This document shows positions 15,235 through 22,515 of a stretch of 27,232 nt of DNA, in pieces (the stretch's first letter is position 1; every line of letters starts with the position of its first letter). The DNA is taken from positions 1 through 27,232 of the forward strand of contig NZ_RIZI01000162.1 of NCBI RefSeq assembly GCF_003721225.1. Reading direction: 5' to 3'. The notes under the pieces are model-generated. The model searched no databases, was not told the origin of the DNA, and was given only the letters and a program-made list of their open reading frames with translations. Source of the stretch: Acidithiobacillus sulfuriphilus. GTDB lineage: Bacteria; Pseudomonadota; Gammaproteobacteria; Acidithiobacillales; Acidithiobacillaceae. A program made the position numbers and the translations under genes.

Positions 15235-15845
15235 GCACAGCAGGAGTATAGGGGACAGCGGCCGCAGAGGGGGCGGCGGGCCGTGCAGGTGTAGCGGCCG
15301 TGGAGGATGAGCAGGTGATGGGCATCCTGCTGGAAGGCCTCGGGCACCACGCGCATCAGGGCCTTTTCGACGGCCAGCGGCGTTTTGCCGGGGGCGATCC
15401 CGGTGCGATTGGCGACCCGAAAGATGTGGGTATCGACGGCAATGGTGGGAGCGCCAAAAATGGTGTTCATCACGACGTTGGCCGTTTTCCGCCCGACCCC
15501 CGGAAGGGCTTCCAGGGATGCGCGGTCGCTGGGTACCTCGCCGCCATGTCGGGCAATGAGCAATTGGGCCAGGGCGTAGAGGTGCTTGGCCTTGTTGTTG
15601 AAGAGCCCGAGATGGCGAATGTGGGTTTTGATGCCTGCTTCCCCGAGGCGTACCATGGCGGCGGGTGTCGGGGCGGCGGCAAAGAGGGATGGGGTGGCTA
15701 GGTTGACGGCGCGGTCGGTACTTTGCGCCGAGAGCAGCACGGCAACGAGCAACTCAAAGGAATTGCCGTAGTGCAGTTCCGTTTTGGGCTCGGGAATGGC
15801 CGCCCTGAGGGCGGTGAAGCAGGCGGTGATGCGTTGCTTATCCAT
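15198..15845 (-). CDS. nth: Endonuclease III (DNA glycosylase/AP lyase)
   Basis: Nth removes oxidised pyrimidines and cleaves abasic sites in base excision repair. The 215 residues (E. coli 211) align closely throughout. Visible motifs are SFELLVAVLLSAQSTD, the helix-hairpin-helix LPGVGRKTANVV with catalytic lysine, VDTHIFRV with catalytic aspartate, and HHLLILHGRYTC. The C-terminal iron-sulfur cluster motif is Cys-x6-Cys-x2-Cys-x5-Cys (CTARRPLCGRCPLYSCC). I placed the start at 15845 because the protein then begins MDKQRITACFTALRAAIPEP, aligning with the E. coli N-terminus; 15 further upstream codons are open but unlike the family. No strong ribosome binding site is seen. It is the first gene of the nth, FIST, L,D-transpeptidase group. 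Confidence 0.96.
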   Translation of the reverse strand: MDKQRITACFTALRAAIPEPKTELHYGNSFELLVAVLLSAQSTDRAVNLATPSLFAAAPTPAAMVRLGEAGIKTHIRHLGLFNNKAKHLYALAQLLIARHGGEVPSDRASLEALPGVGRKTANVVMNTIFGAPTIAVDTHIFRVANRTGIAPGKTPLAVEKALMRVVPEAFQQDAHHLLILHGRYTCTARRPLCGRCPLYSCCAWPEKQQWAERR

Positions 15846-15937
15846 AAACCGAAAACACCGCGGCAACTGCCGAATCCAAAACCATGCCAAAGGGACGGCA
15901 GGCGGCTGTGGCGCCTCCGTCCTCTTCCGCCTGGCCC

Positions 15938-16354
15938 TTAAACGTGGCGATAGCGGCCGATTTCCGGAGACTCGGGCCGGGGATGAGCGGCGGTGACGGC
16001 ATCGGCCTCGGCAATCCAGCCCTCGTGCAAATGTTCCAGGGTGTGCAGGGCGTCATGGCTCAACTTGAACAGGATGCTGCCGTTGATGAATTCACCCAGA
16101 TCCAGAAGCCGGGTCGCCCAGATATAGTCATGGAGGTGGAAGTTGTGATCGGCATGCTGCCCGAAGAACTCCCCTTTGAAAAGCGGGCCCTTGCTGGCCA
16201 GTAGGTCGGGGTCTTTCATGACCAGGTCTTTGGTCCACTGATACCAGAGTTCGTAATATTTCTCCTGGGCATCCAGACTCCAGTCGTGCGCCTCGAAGAA
16301 GGCGTAAACCGAAACGCGATTGGCTTTACCGGAAAAGGGAAAATGTCCTGCCAT
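15938..16354 (-). CDS. Uncharacterised 138-residue histidine-rich protein
   Basis: I do not recognise this protein. It is small, soluble and rich in aromatic residues and histidine, with no signal peptide or membrane segment. The C-terminal half holds two histidine clusters, QHADHNFHLHD (residues about 70-80) and SHDALHTLEHLHEGW (about 101-115), whose spacing suggests helices with metal-binding capacity or a helical bundle. The N-terminal part is YAFFEAHDWSLDAQEKYYELWYQW. The start at 16354 is well supported by AGGAGGAG immediately upstream. The gene lies 92 bases downstream of the RNase gene, with a plausible promoter of its own in the gap. It is real by codon pattern and ribosome binding site, but the function is unknown. 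Confidence 0.75.
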   Translation of the reverse strand: MAGHFPFSGKANRVSVYAFFEAHDWSLDAQEKYYELWYQWTKDLVMKDPDLLASKGPLFKGEFFGQHADHNFHLHDYIWATRLLDLGEFINGSILFKLSHDALHTLEHLHEGWIAEADAVTAAHPRPESPEIGRYRHV

Positions 16355-16405
16355 AACTCCTCCTGAAGGTGTGTATCGCTTGCTAAGGATGGGTTGCGCC
16401 CGATG

Positions 16406-16433
16406 ATTGTAACCGTTCATGGGCGCAGCGCAA
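16406..16433 (-). promoter_or_regulatory. Possible promoter of the histidine-rich protein gene
   Basis: On the minus strand, TTGCGC (16433-16428) and TACAAT (16411-16406) are separated by 16 bases, about 50 bases upstream of the ATG at 16354. The -10 is good and the -35 partial. It would allow expression separate from glgA and the RNase. Confidence 0.4.
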
Positions 16434-16446
16434 CGCTAAAGCTTTT

Positions 16447-17835
16447 TTACAGGGGATAACGATCGCCGATGACCGGCAGATGCACCTGGAGTCCACGCCC
16501 CGCAAGGACCTGGGCAATACCCTGACGGCCGTTGTCTTCGCCATGCACCAGGAAGGTCTGCTCCGGTTGTTGCGAACCGTACCAGGCGAGGAGTTCATCG
16601 TGATCGGCATGGGCGGAGAAGCCGCCGATGGTATAGATCTGGGCGTTGACGCTGATCTCCTCGCCAAAGAGCCGCACTTTTTTGGCGCCGTCGATGATGC
16701 GCCGGGCCAGCGTTCCCTGGGCGGCATAACCGACGAAGATGACGCTGCTGTCGCGCCGCCAGAGGTTGTGCTTCAGGTGATGGGTGACCCGTCCACCGGT
16801 GGCCATGCCCGAGCCGGCCATGATCACGGCGCCGCCCTTGATCTGGTTGATGCCCATGGATTCGCTGGTTTCCCGGGTGAAATGCAGATTGCGCAGGGCA
16901 AAAGGGTCGCGACCGCTGGCGAAGTCCAGGCGCGTTTCGGCATTGAAGCATTCGGGATGGCGGCGGAAGATCTCCGTGGCGGAGATGGCCATGGGCGAGT
17001 CGAGGAAAACGGGAAGATTGGCGGGAAGCTCGTGTTTTTCCGTCAGTTCCCGCAGGTAGTAGAGGAGGTCCTGGGCGCGCTCCAGGGCAAACGTGGGGAT
17101 GATGGCGTTCCCATCGCGCTCCAGGGTGGCACGGATGGCGTCACGGAGTTCTGTGACCGAGGGTCCAAGGGCCTTATGCAAGCGGTCACCGTAGGTGGTC
17201 TCCATGACCACCACATCCGCTGTGGGGGCTGGCGTGGCGGCGTTGATGATGGGCTTGCCGCGGTTGCCCAGATCTCCGGAATAGAGAATGCGCTTGCTGC
17301 GCTCGCCCTCCCGGGCTTCCACGAGGATCCAGGCGGAGCCGAGGATATGCCCGGCGTCGCCAAAGGTTACCGTGATGCCGGGAGCGACGGTCAGCGCTTC
17401 GCCATAGTTCGCCAGCCGCCCGAAACGGTCCATGCTGTCCAGCACGTCGGTGATTTCATAGAGGGGCGCTTCGGGTTCTTCGCCACGGCGCTGGCGGTAG
17501 CGCGCCGCGCGCCGGGCTTCTTCGGCGGCCAGCCCGGCGGCGTCGAGGAGGACCAGGCGGGTGAGCTCGCGGGTGGCGGCGGTGGTGATGATCTCGCCGC
17601 GGAAGCCGCGCTTGACCAGCAGCGGGATGCGCCCGCAATGGTCGAGGTGGGCATGGGTGAGGAGGAGAACGTCGATCCCGCCGGGATCAAAGCCGAATTC
17701 GGCGCGGTTTTCCTCGTCGATATTGTGCTCGCCCTGAAACATGCCGCAATCGATCAGTATCTTTTTCCCCGCTGCGGCGAGGAAGTGGCAGGATCCGGTT
17801 ACACCGCCGGCCGCGCCATAAAATCCCATTTCCAT
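16447..17835 (-). CDS. Metallo-beta-lactamase/beta-CASP RNA-processing exonuclease
   Basis: A 462-residue CPSF73/YSH1-type ribonuclease. The metallo-beta-lactamase domain has the zinc motif HAHLDH (His61, His63, Asp65, His66), preceded by KKILIDCGMFQG. Further ligands follow in GDAGHILGS and YSGDLGN. The beta-CASP domain contains ETTYGDR, IIPTFALERAQDLLYYL, DSPMAISATEIF, IMAGSGMATGGR and the terminal SAHADH and HGE motifs. Such proteins act as endo- or 5'-3' exonucleases on RNA; the precise substrate of this proteobacterial group is unclear. The ATG at 17835 has AAAGGAG upstream. It follows glgA by 15 bases on the same strand, so the two are co-transcribed and the pairing may be functional or merely positional. 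Confidence 0.92.
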   Translation of the reverse strand: MEMGFYGAAGGVTGSCHFLAAAGKKILIDCGMFQGEHNIDEENRAEFGFDPGGIDVLLLTHAHLDHCGRIPLLVKRGFRGEIITTAATRELTRLVLLDAAGLAAEEARRAARYRQRRGEEPEAPLYEITDVLDSMDRFGRLANYGEALTVAPGITVTFGDAGHILGSAWILVEAREGERSKRILYSGDLGNRGKPIINAATPAPTADVVVMETTYGDRLHKALGPSVTELRDAIRATLERDGNAIIPTFALERAQDLLYYLRELTEKHELPANLPVFLDSPMAISATEIFRRHPECFNAETRLDFASGRDPFALRNLHFTRETSESMGINQIKGGAVIMAGSGMATGGRVTHHLKHNLWRRDSSVIFVGYAAQGTLARRIIDGAKKVRLFGEEISVNAQIYTIGGFSAHADHDELLAWYGSQQPEQTFLVHGEDNGRQGIAQVLAGRGLQVHLPVIGDRYPL

Positions 17836-17850
17836 GTGTTCTCCTTTGGG

Positions 17851-19296
17851 TTATTGCAGCATCTGCTGATAAATTTCCAGATAGGCCCGGGCGGCCCTTT
17901 CCCAACTGAAGTCCAGCGCCATGGCGTTGTCCTGCAAATACCGCCAGGCGGCGGGCTGGCGAAAATGGCTTTCCGCCCGCAGGACGGCAGCCAGCAAGGC
18001 GTCGCGATCCACCGGGACAAACACGAATCCGTTGGGCGGCGGTCCGCCAAAATGTTCCGCATCCACCACCGTGTCGGCCAGTCCGCCGGTCCGGCGAACG
18101 ATGGGCAAGGTACCGTAACGCAGGCTGTACATCTGGTTGAGGCCGCAGGGTTCGAAGCGGGAGGGCATGAGGAAGGCATCGGCTCCCGCCTCGATGCGGT
18201 GGGCAAGGCCTTCATCGAAGGCAATGCGTACCGCCATCTGCCCCCGCTGTCCTGCGGCGAGACGCCGGAAGGCCTCCTCAAAGGGTTGTTCGCCGCTGCC
18301 GAGAAGAACGAATTGCACCCCCCGGCGCAGGAGGTCGGGAAGGATGTCCAAGACCAGATCTACGCCTTTCTGCGTCACGAGTCGGCTGATCATGGCGAGG
18401 AGAAAGGTCTCGGGCGCGGGATAAAGGCCCATCTCCATTTGCAGTTGCGCCTTGCATAGGGCTTTTCCGCCCTTGTCCTGACGCTGGAAGCGGGCGGGCA
18501 GATAGGGATCGCTGCCGGGGTTCCAGCTCTGGGTGTCGATGCCGTTGAGGATGCCGAAAAGACCCTGGGAGCGGGTGCGTAACACCCCTTCCAGCCCCAT
18601 GCCCAGTTCCGGTTCCTGGATCTCGCGGGCATAAGTGGGGCTGACGGTGCCGATCCGGTCGCTATAGATCAAGGCCGTCTTCATGAAAGAGAAGGTGCCG
18701 TAAAATTCGGTCCCTTGCCAATGGAAGCCGTCGGGCGGCAGATGCAGGCGTTGCAGGGCGCCAGGGTCGAAGCGCCCCTGGTAGGCGAGGTTGTGGATGG
18801 TGAAAAGCACCGCCGGCCGCGGCGCTCCCGCGCGGGATTCCAGATGCAGCAGATAAGGAACAAGGCCCGTCTGCCAGTCGTTGACGTGGACGATGTCGGC
18901 CCGCCAGTCCAGGGCAGGTACGCGGCCTTGGGCAATTTCCACGGCGACGCGGTTAAGCAGGGCAAAACGCTGGTCATTGTCAGGCCAGTCCACCCCGCTG
19001 GGATCCTGGTAAGGTCCACCGGGCCGTTCATAATAAGGGGGGTAGCGCAGCAAGAGGACCTGGGGCCGCTCTTCCGGGGACCACAACTCGACGGTTTCGC
19101 CGGTGCAGGGCGCCGTCACCCGGCCTCGCCACTGCAGATGGGCGCCCTCGGCAAAGGGATGGTAAGCGGGCACCAGGACGCGGATATCTACCCCCAGGCC
19201 GGCAATGGCCGCAGGCAGCGCGCTACCCACATCGGCCAAGCCGCCGGTCTTGGAGTAGGGCGCCATTTCCGAAAGCGCGAAAAGAATGCGCAACAT
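17851..19296 (-). CDS. glgA: Glycogen synthase (ADP-glucose type)
   Basis: GlgA adds glucose from ADP-glucose to growing glycogen chains. The 481-residue GT5/GT-B enzyme starts MLRILFALSEMAPYSKTGGLADV, with the ADP-glucose-binding KTGGLADV (Lys16-Val23). Other family motifs are VHVNDWQTGLVPYLL, FTIHNLAYQG, GILNGID, the C-terminal MISRLVTQKGVDL, PSRFEPCGLNQMYSLRYG (active-site Glu region) and RRTGGLADTV. I chose the ATG at 19296 because it gives the family N-terminus; the frame stays open for 25 more codons, which look unlike the family. The ribosome binding site is weak. A candidate promoter and three phased repeats lie upstream. The RNase gene follows after 15 bases. Confidence 0.95.
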   Translation of the reverse strand: MLRILFALSEMAPYSKTGGLADVGSALPAAIAGLGVDIRVLVPAYHPFAEGAHLQWRGRVTAPCTGETVELWSPEERPQVLLLRYPPYYERPGGPYQDPSGVDWPDNDQRFALLNRVAVEIAQGRVPALDWRADIVHVNDWQTGLVPYLLHLESRAGAPRPAVLFTIHNLAYQGRFDPGALQRLHLPPDGFHWQGTEFYGTFSFMKTALIYSDRIGTVSPTYAREIQEPELGMGLEGVLRTRSQGLFGILNGIDTQSWNPGSDPYLPARFQRQDKGGKALCKAQLQMEMGLYPAPETFLLAMISRLVTQKGVDLVLDILPDLLRRGVQFVLLGSGEQPFEEAFRRLAAGQRGQMAVRIAFDEGLAHRIEAGADAFLMPSRFEPCGLNQMYSLRYGTLPIVRRTGGLADTVVDAEHFGGPPPNGFVFVPVDRDALLAAVLRAESHFRQPAAWRYLQDNAMALDFSWERAARAYLEIYQQMLQ

Positions 19297-19329
19297 GTTT
19301 GCGGTCACCGCGTGGGCCAGGGTGTTGGC

Positions 19330-19358
19330 AATGTAACATAAAGGCCGGCGGCGGTCAG
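19330..19358 (-). promoter_or_regulatory. Predicted promoter of glgA
   Basis: On the minus strand, CTGACC (19358-19353) and TACATT (19335-19330) are separated by exactly 17 bases. The predicted transcript has about 25-30 bases of leader before the ATG at 19296. Confidence 0.45.
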
Positions 19359-19360
19359 CG

Positions 19361-19390
19361 CTTGCCCACACTTGCCCACACTTGCCCGCA
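19361..19390 (-). repeat. Three tandem 10-base repeats immediately upstream of the glgA promoter
   Basis: On the plus strand the unit is CTTGCCCACA (19361-19370 and 19371-19380), with a third copy CTTGCCCGCA (19381-19390). The period equals one helical turn. The array begins two bases upstream of the predicted glgA -35, so a protein could bind all copies on one DNA face. The same intergenic DNA also precedes the divergent gene at 19486. Confidence 0.6.
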
Positions 19391-19485
19391 CCCCTTGCTT
19401 GCGCCGCTGCACGGGCCTGGGCTACTGTTTTCGTCTGGGCGCCCGTTACCGGGCGACCCGTTGGATGATGCCAAGGAGCAAGCGG

Positions 19486-20055
19486 ATGGAGTTATGCGAG
19501 CGGTTTAAGGAGTTTCGGGAGCGGGGCCGCTGTGTGGTCTATTTCCCCAATGTTCATGAGGGGGAGGACCCCGATGCCTATGGCATTTTCCTGTCGCTCA
19601 TGCGCCTGAAGATGGGGCTGATGGTGCTGGCACCGGATAGGGAAGCGCGCTTTGAGCCGGTCTATCGCGATGCGTTGAAGTACCACCTGCAAACCATTCG
19701 CCACAGCCGACTCTTCACCAGCTTCGTGCCCATCAAGACCCGCGTATATTTTGTAGAAACTGCTGCCGTGAGCAATGCCTTTTATCCCTGTGTGGATTTT
19801 TGCATTCCCGGCGGCACCCTGCATGGGGGCACGGTGGATCTGGCCACGCCCATTGCCGCCCGTTGCCCGGTGATCCTTGGGCCGCAGATGCCGGACAATG
19901 AATGGCGCAGCGGTCTGCTGGGCGTGGGGGGGGCGGTTTGGGCCAAGGATCAGGAGGAGACGGTGCAGCTTGCCAAGGCTTGGCTGGACGATCCCCAGGC
20001 GGCCCGTGCGGCAGCCGAAAAGGCCTATGCCTGGTGGCAGGGTAGATCTGCTTAG
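19486..20055 (+). CDS. Stand-alone protein resembling the C-terminal half of Kdo transferase (WaaA/KdtA-like)
   Basis: A 189-residue protein resembling the C-terminal nucleotide-sugar-binding Rossmann half of GT-B Kdo transferases. Visible matches are VVYFPNVHEGED (strand 1 and loop), MVLAPDREARFEPV (like the APRHPERF region), RVYFVETAAVSNAFYPCVDFCIPGGTLHGGT (like the Y-x-x-aD-v-fvGGSL region), then VILGPQMPDNEW and a terminal helix ending DDPQAARAAAEKAYAW. The usual Asn and Glu after the GGSL-like loop are not conserved, so Kdo transfer is unlikely without a partner. There is no upstream N-terminal half. The ATG at 19486 has AAGGAG seven bases upstream. It is divergent from glgA. It could be a remnant, or a specialised protein of unknown role. 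Confidence 0.62.
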   Translation: MELCERFKEFRERGRCVVYFPNVHEGEDPDAYGIFLSLMRLKMGLMVLAPDREARFEPVYRDALKYHLQTIRHSRLFTSFVPIKTRVYFVETAAVSNAFYPCVDFCIPGGTLHGGTVDLATPIAARCPVILGPQMPDNEWRSGLLGVGGAVWAKDQEETVQLAKAWLDDPQAARAAAEKAYAWWQGRSA

Positions 20056-20081
20056 GCAAGCCTCCATTGAGGGTGCAAAGC

Positions 20082-20109
20082 AAAGGGGTATCCCATGGGA
20101 TACCCCTTT
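20082..20109. terminator. 28-base perfect palindrome, bidirectional terminator
   Basis: A fully symmetric 28-base palindrome centred between 20095 and 20096, with GGGGTATCC arms around a CATG centre. A's lie on the left flank and T's on the right. It lies between the stops of the WaaA-like gene (+) and the DUF1641-like gene (-, ending 20134), so it can end both transcripts. Confidence 0.8.
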
Positions 20110-20133
20110 TCCGTGGTGCGGAGGGGCGGGTGC

Positions 20134-21837
20134 TTAGCTCTTCAGCGTGCGCAGGAAGGTAGACAGGAAGCGCACGGCAAAGCGCAGTACGTACTGGGTG
20201 TCCTTGGCGAAGACGATCTTGATCAGGCCGAAGATCCCGCCGCCCTTGCTGCCCTCGCCGCGCATCTCCCGCTGGGTCTGCTCCAGGGCCCGGGTGGCCT
20301 TTTGCACCCCGGCGGCAAAGGCCTCATCGGAGGGGATCATGGGCCCGACGCTGGCCATGATCAGGTTGACCTTGTGCAGCAGGCCGGATTTCTGGATAGC
20401 GCCGAGGAGGGTGAAGAGCTCGGGCAGCATGTCGATGAGGTGGGCTTCCTCCAAACCGCGCATCAGTTCTTTTACGCGGGCGACAAAAGTGGGGGCGTTG
20501 CCCTGCAACACGGCCTGGGCGACATGGACCACTTCCATCCACTCGGTCACTCCTTCGCTAATGGCAAAAACGGCGCGCTTGACGGTGCCATCGTTCCAGA
20601 GTTCGGTGGCCATGTCGGTGGCGGTGCCGAAGGCAATGGCCATGTCGCCGCGGGGGTTGAGGAGGGCGCCGATATCGACCCCTTTCTCCGCCAGGGCCTC
20701 GGCGGCCACCTGCATCTTCTGGCTGACCGATTCGGCGAGGTCCAGCAGGCCGCTCACCCGCTCGGCCAGGTTGTCGGCATTGCCTTGGGCCAGGGCCTTG
20801 GCGCGCAGGGCGATCTTCAGCCATTGGTCGGCGGCATCCTGCAGGTCATCGAGCTTGTCGGCCAGGTTGGCCTCGCCAATCATGTCGCGGGCGACATCGA
20901 GGCCCTGCTTGCCGGCGGCGAGGAAGAAACGCAGGGTCTCGCCATAGCCGGCGAGGTGTTCGATCTGCTCCACCAAACCTTCCATACGATCGGCCAGGCT
21001 TGCGTTCTCTCCCTGGGCCAGGGCCTTGACGCGAATGGCAATGCGCATCCAGTGGCTGCCGCCGGCGCCGATGGTGGCCAGGGCGGAGCCCAGTTGGCCG
21101 TTGCCCAGCACTTCCGGGACGGTATCGCGCAGGGTGCCGATGGCAATGTTCATCTGCCCGCCGAGGATTTCCGCCATCTCTACGAGGCCGCTGAGCCGGG
21201 CGTGCAGGTTGGGGGCGTCACCTTGCAGGAGTTTCTGCACCCGTTTGGCCAGCTTCAACCACTCATCGGCCATTTCCTGGATCTCGTCGAGGCGGTCGGG
21301 GAGGTCCATCTGGGCCACGAGGTTGCCCACGACGCCGACCCCTTCCTTGGCGCTGTTGAGCCAAAAGGCGAGGTTCTCGCGGGCGGCGTGAACCTTCTGG
21401 ATCATGTCATCGGGGTTCTCGCCGATGAGGGGGCACTTCATTTCCGCGGAGAGGGCATTGACGGAGGCGAAAAAGCCGTTTTTGTGCAGGTTGCCCAGCA
21501 GTTGCAGGACTTCGCCGAGGCTTTCGTCGAGATGGGCCGCCTGGGCGTCCTGTAGCGCGCTGCGCAGGCGTGCGGCACCGGCCTCGACGGAGTCGACCTT
21601 GAGAAAGGCCAGCAGGGCCTCGGCGGTGCCGCGCAGACTTTCCAGTTGGGGCTTGAGGCGCTCCAGGAGTTGGTCGGCATCGACTGCCTCGGGGATTTCG
21701 CTCAGGATATCCCGGAGGAGTTGCAAAAGGTTTTCCGCTTGCAGCGCAGCGTCTCCCACCTTGCCCAGTCCTGCCCATTGCCGCTCATTCAGGGTCCCGC
21801 TTTGCTCCGTTGCTGCTGCTTCCATTGCCTTGGCCAT
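20134..21837 (-). CDS. Large helical protein with repeated DUF1641-like units
   Basis: A 567-residue, almost entirely helical soluble protein without signal peptide. The C-terminus resembles DUF1641: LIDMLPELFTLLGAIQKSGLL, a VQKATRALEQTQ helix, a Gly-rich GGGIFGL segment and a final RFLSTFLRTLK helix. Upstream, a 31-residue unit of the form W-hydrophobic-x-x-A ... QG-[DEN] ... R-x-x-x-L-x-x-x-x-E occurs four times, starting at Trp193, Trp263, Trp339 and Trp433. The 16 residues before Trp193 and Trp339 also match each other, so the array repeats as pairs about 146 residues apart. DUF1641 proteins are often found near sulfide:quinone oxidoreductases, but none is present here. The start at 21837 is a choice among several Met codons. 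The function is unknown; a scaffold or membrane-peripheral role is speculation. Confidence 0.75.
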   Translation of the reverse strand: MAKAMEAAATEQSGTLNERQWAGLGKVGDAALQAENLLQLLRDILSEIPEAVDADQLLERLKPQLESLRGTAEALLAFLKVDSVEAGAARLRSALQDAQAAHLDESLGEVLQLLGNLHKNGFFASVNALSAEMKCPLIGENPDDMIQKVHAARENLAFWLNSAKEGVGVVGNLVAQMDLPDRLDEIQEMADEWLKLAKRVQKLLQGDAPNLHARLSGLVEMAEILGGQMNIAIGTLRDTVPEVLGNGQLGSALATIGAGGSHWMRIAIRVKALAQGENASLADRMEGLVEQIEHLAGYGETLRFFLAAGKQGLDVARDMIGEANLADKLDDLQDAADQWLKIALRAKALAQGNADNLAERVSGLLDLAESVSQKMQVAAEALAEKGVDIGALLNPRGDMAIAFGTATDMATELWNDGTVKRAVFAISEGVTEWMEVVHVAQAVLQGNAPTFVARVKELMRGLEEAHLIDMLPELFTLLGAIQKSGLLHKVNLIMASVGPMIPSDEAFAAGVQKATRALEQTQREMRGEGSKGGGIFGLIKIVFAKDTQYVLRFAVRFLSTFLRTLKS

Positions 21838-21997
21838 GACGCACTGATCTCCCGCAGAAATAATGTTGCGATAAGTACTTTTAATTACGATGGATTTACT
21901 TCCGAGTGTTGCCTTATTTAACACAAAAAACGGCACTTTCCTACCCATACCGTTCTGTCCTAAGATGAAACCCAGAAACACCAGGGCGGTCATAATC
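21838..21997. promoter_or_regulatory. Divergent promoter region between the DUF1641-like and DUF1841 genes
   Basis: This 160-base AT-rich gap separates two divergent genes, so it should hold both promoters. T/A-rich stretches lie at about 21860-21895 and 21910-21930. I could not settle on a convincing -35/-10 pair for either direction. Confidence 0.4.
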
Positions 21998-22441
21998 ATG
22001 CTTTATGGCAACAAGCGGGAAAGTTACCGGCAGGTATTCGTGGATAGCTGGGAGGCCTATCGGCAAGGGCGGCCTTTGGCGGGGGTGATGGCCCTCATCG
22101 TGCCGGTCATTCTCCGTCATCCAGAATATCAAGCCTTGCTGGCCAACCCGGACGCCGTCCTCGATCAGGATTTTCCTCCCGAGGCAGGGCAGAGCAATCC
22201 CTTCATGCATATGGCCCTGCATGTGAGTCTGGAGGAGTTTTTGGCCCTGGACCAGCCGGTGGGCATTGCCGCGCTCTATGCCCAGGGCCGGGAAAAAATC
22301 GAGGCACATGCGCTGCAGCATGTTTTTGTCGAATGTCTCGGGGAGGCCATTTGGCAGGCCCAACGTTACGGGAAGGCCCCGGATTTTGCGGCCATGCTGG
22401 ATTGCGTGGGGCGCCGGCTCGCTCTGGCAAGGCCGGGATGA
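21998..22441 (+). CDS. DUF1841 family protein
   Basis: A 147-residue cytoplasmic protein that matches the DUF1841 family over its full length. It begins MLYGNKRESYRQVFVDSWEAY, then LIVPVILRHPEYQALL, the family hallmark GQSNPFMHMALHVSLEEFLALDQPVGI, an AHALQHVFVECLGEAIWQAQR segment and GKAPD near the end. Conserved histidines in the HMALH region could bind metal, but no activity is known for the family. The start at 21998 gives the family N-terminus; 36 more upstream codons are open but enter the divergent promoter region. The ribosome binding site is weak. The M3 peptidase gene begins 74 bases downstream on the same strand. Confidence 0.9.
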   Translation: MLYGNKRESYRQVFVDSWEAYRQGRPLAGVMALIVPVILRHPEYQALLANPDAVLDQDFPPEAGQSNPFMHMALHVSLEEFLALDQPVGIAALYAQGREKIEAHALQHVFVECLGEAIWQAQRYGKAPDFAAMLDCVGRRLALARPG

Positions 22442-22515
22442 GGACATTGCGAAGTGCCCGTGAATCGGCCTATTACCCACGATTATCGATATTATATGGA
22501 CGGAGTGGCGAATTG

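Noticed and set aside
16480..18459. A 659-codon plus-strand open frame opposite the beta-CASP RNase and glgA
   Set aside because: Spans two real genes on the other strand and has Gly/Asp/His-biased shadow composition.
19361..19390. DnaA-box cluster or replication origin
   Set aside because: TTGCCCACA differs from the DnaA consensus at two positions and there is no AT-rich unwinding region or dnaA/gidA-type context.
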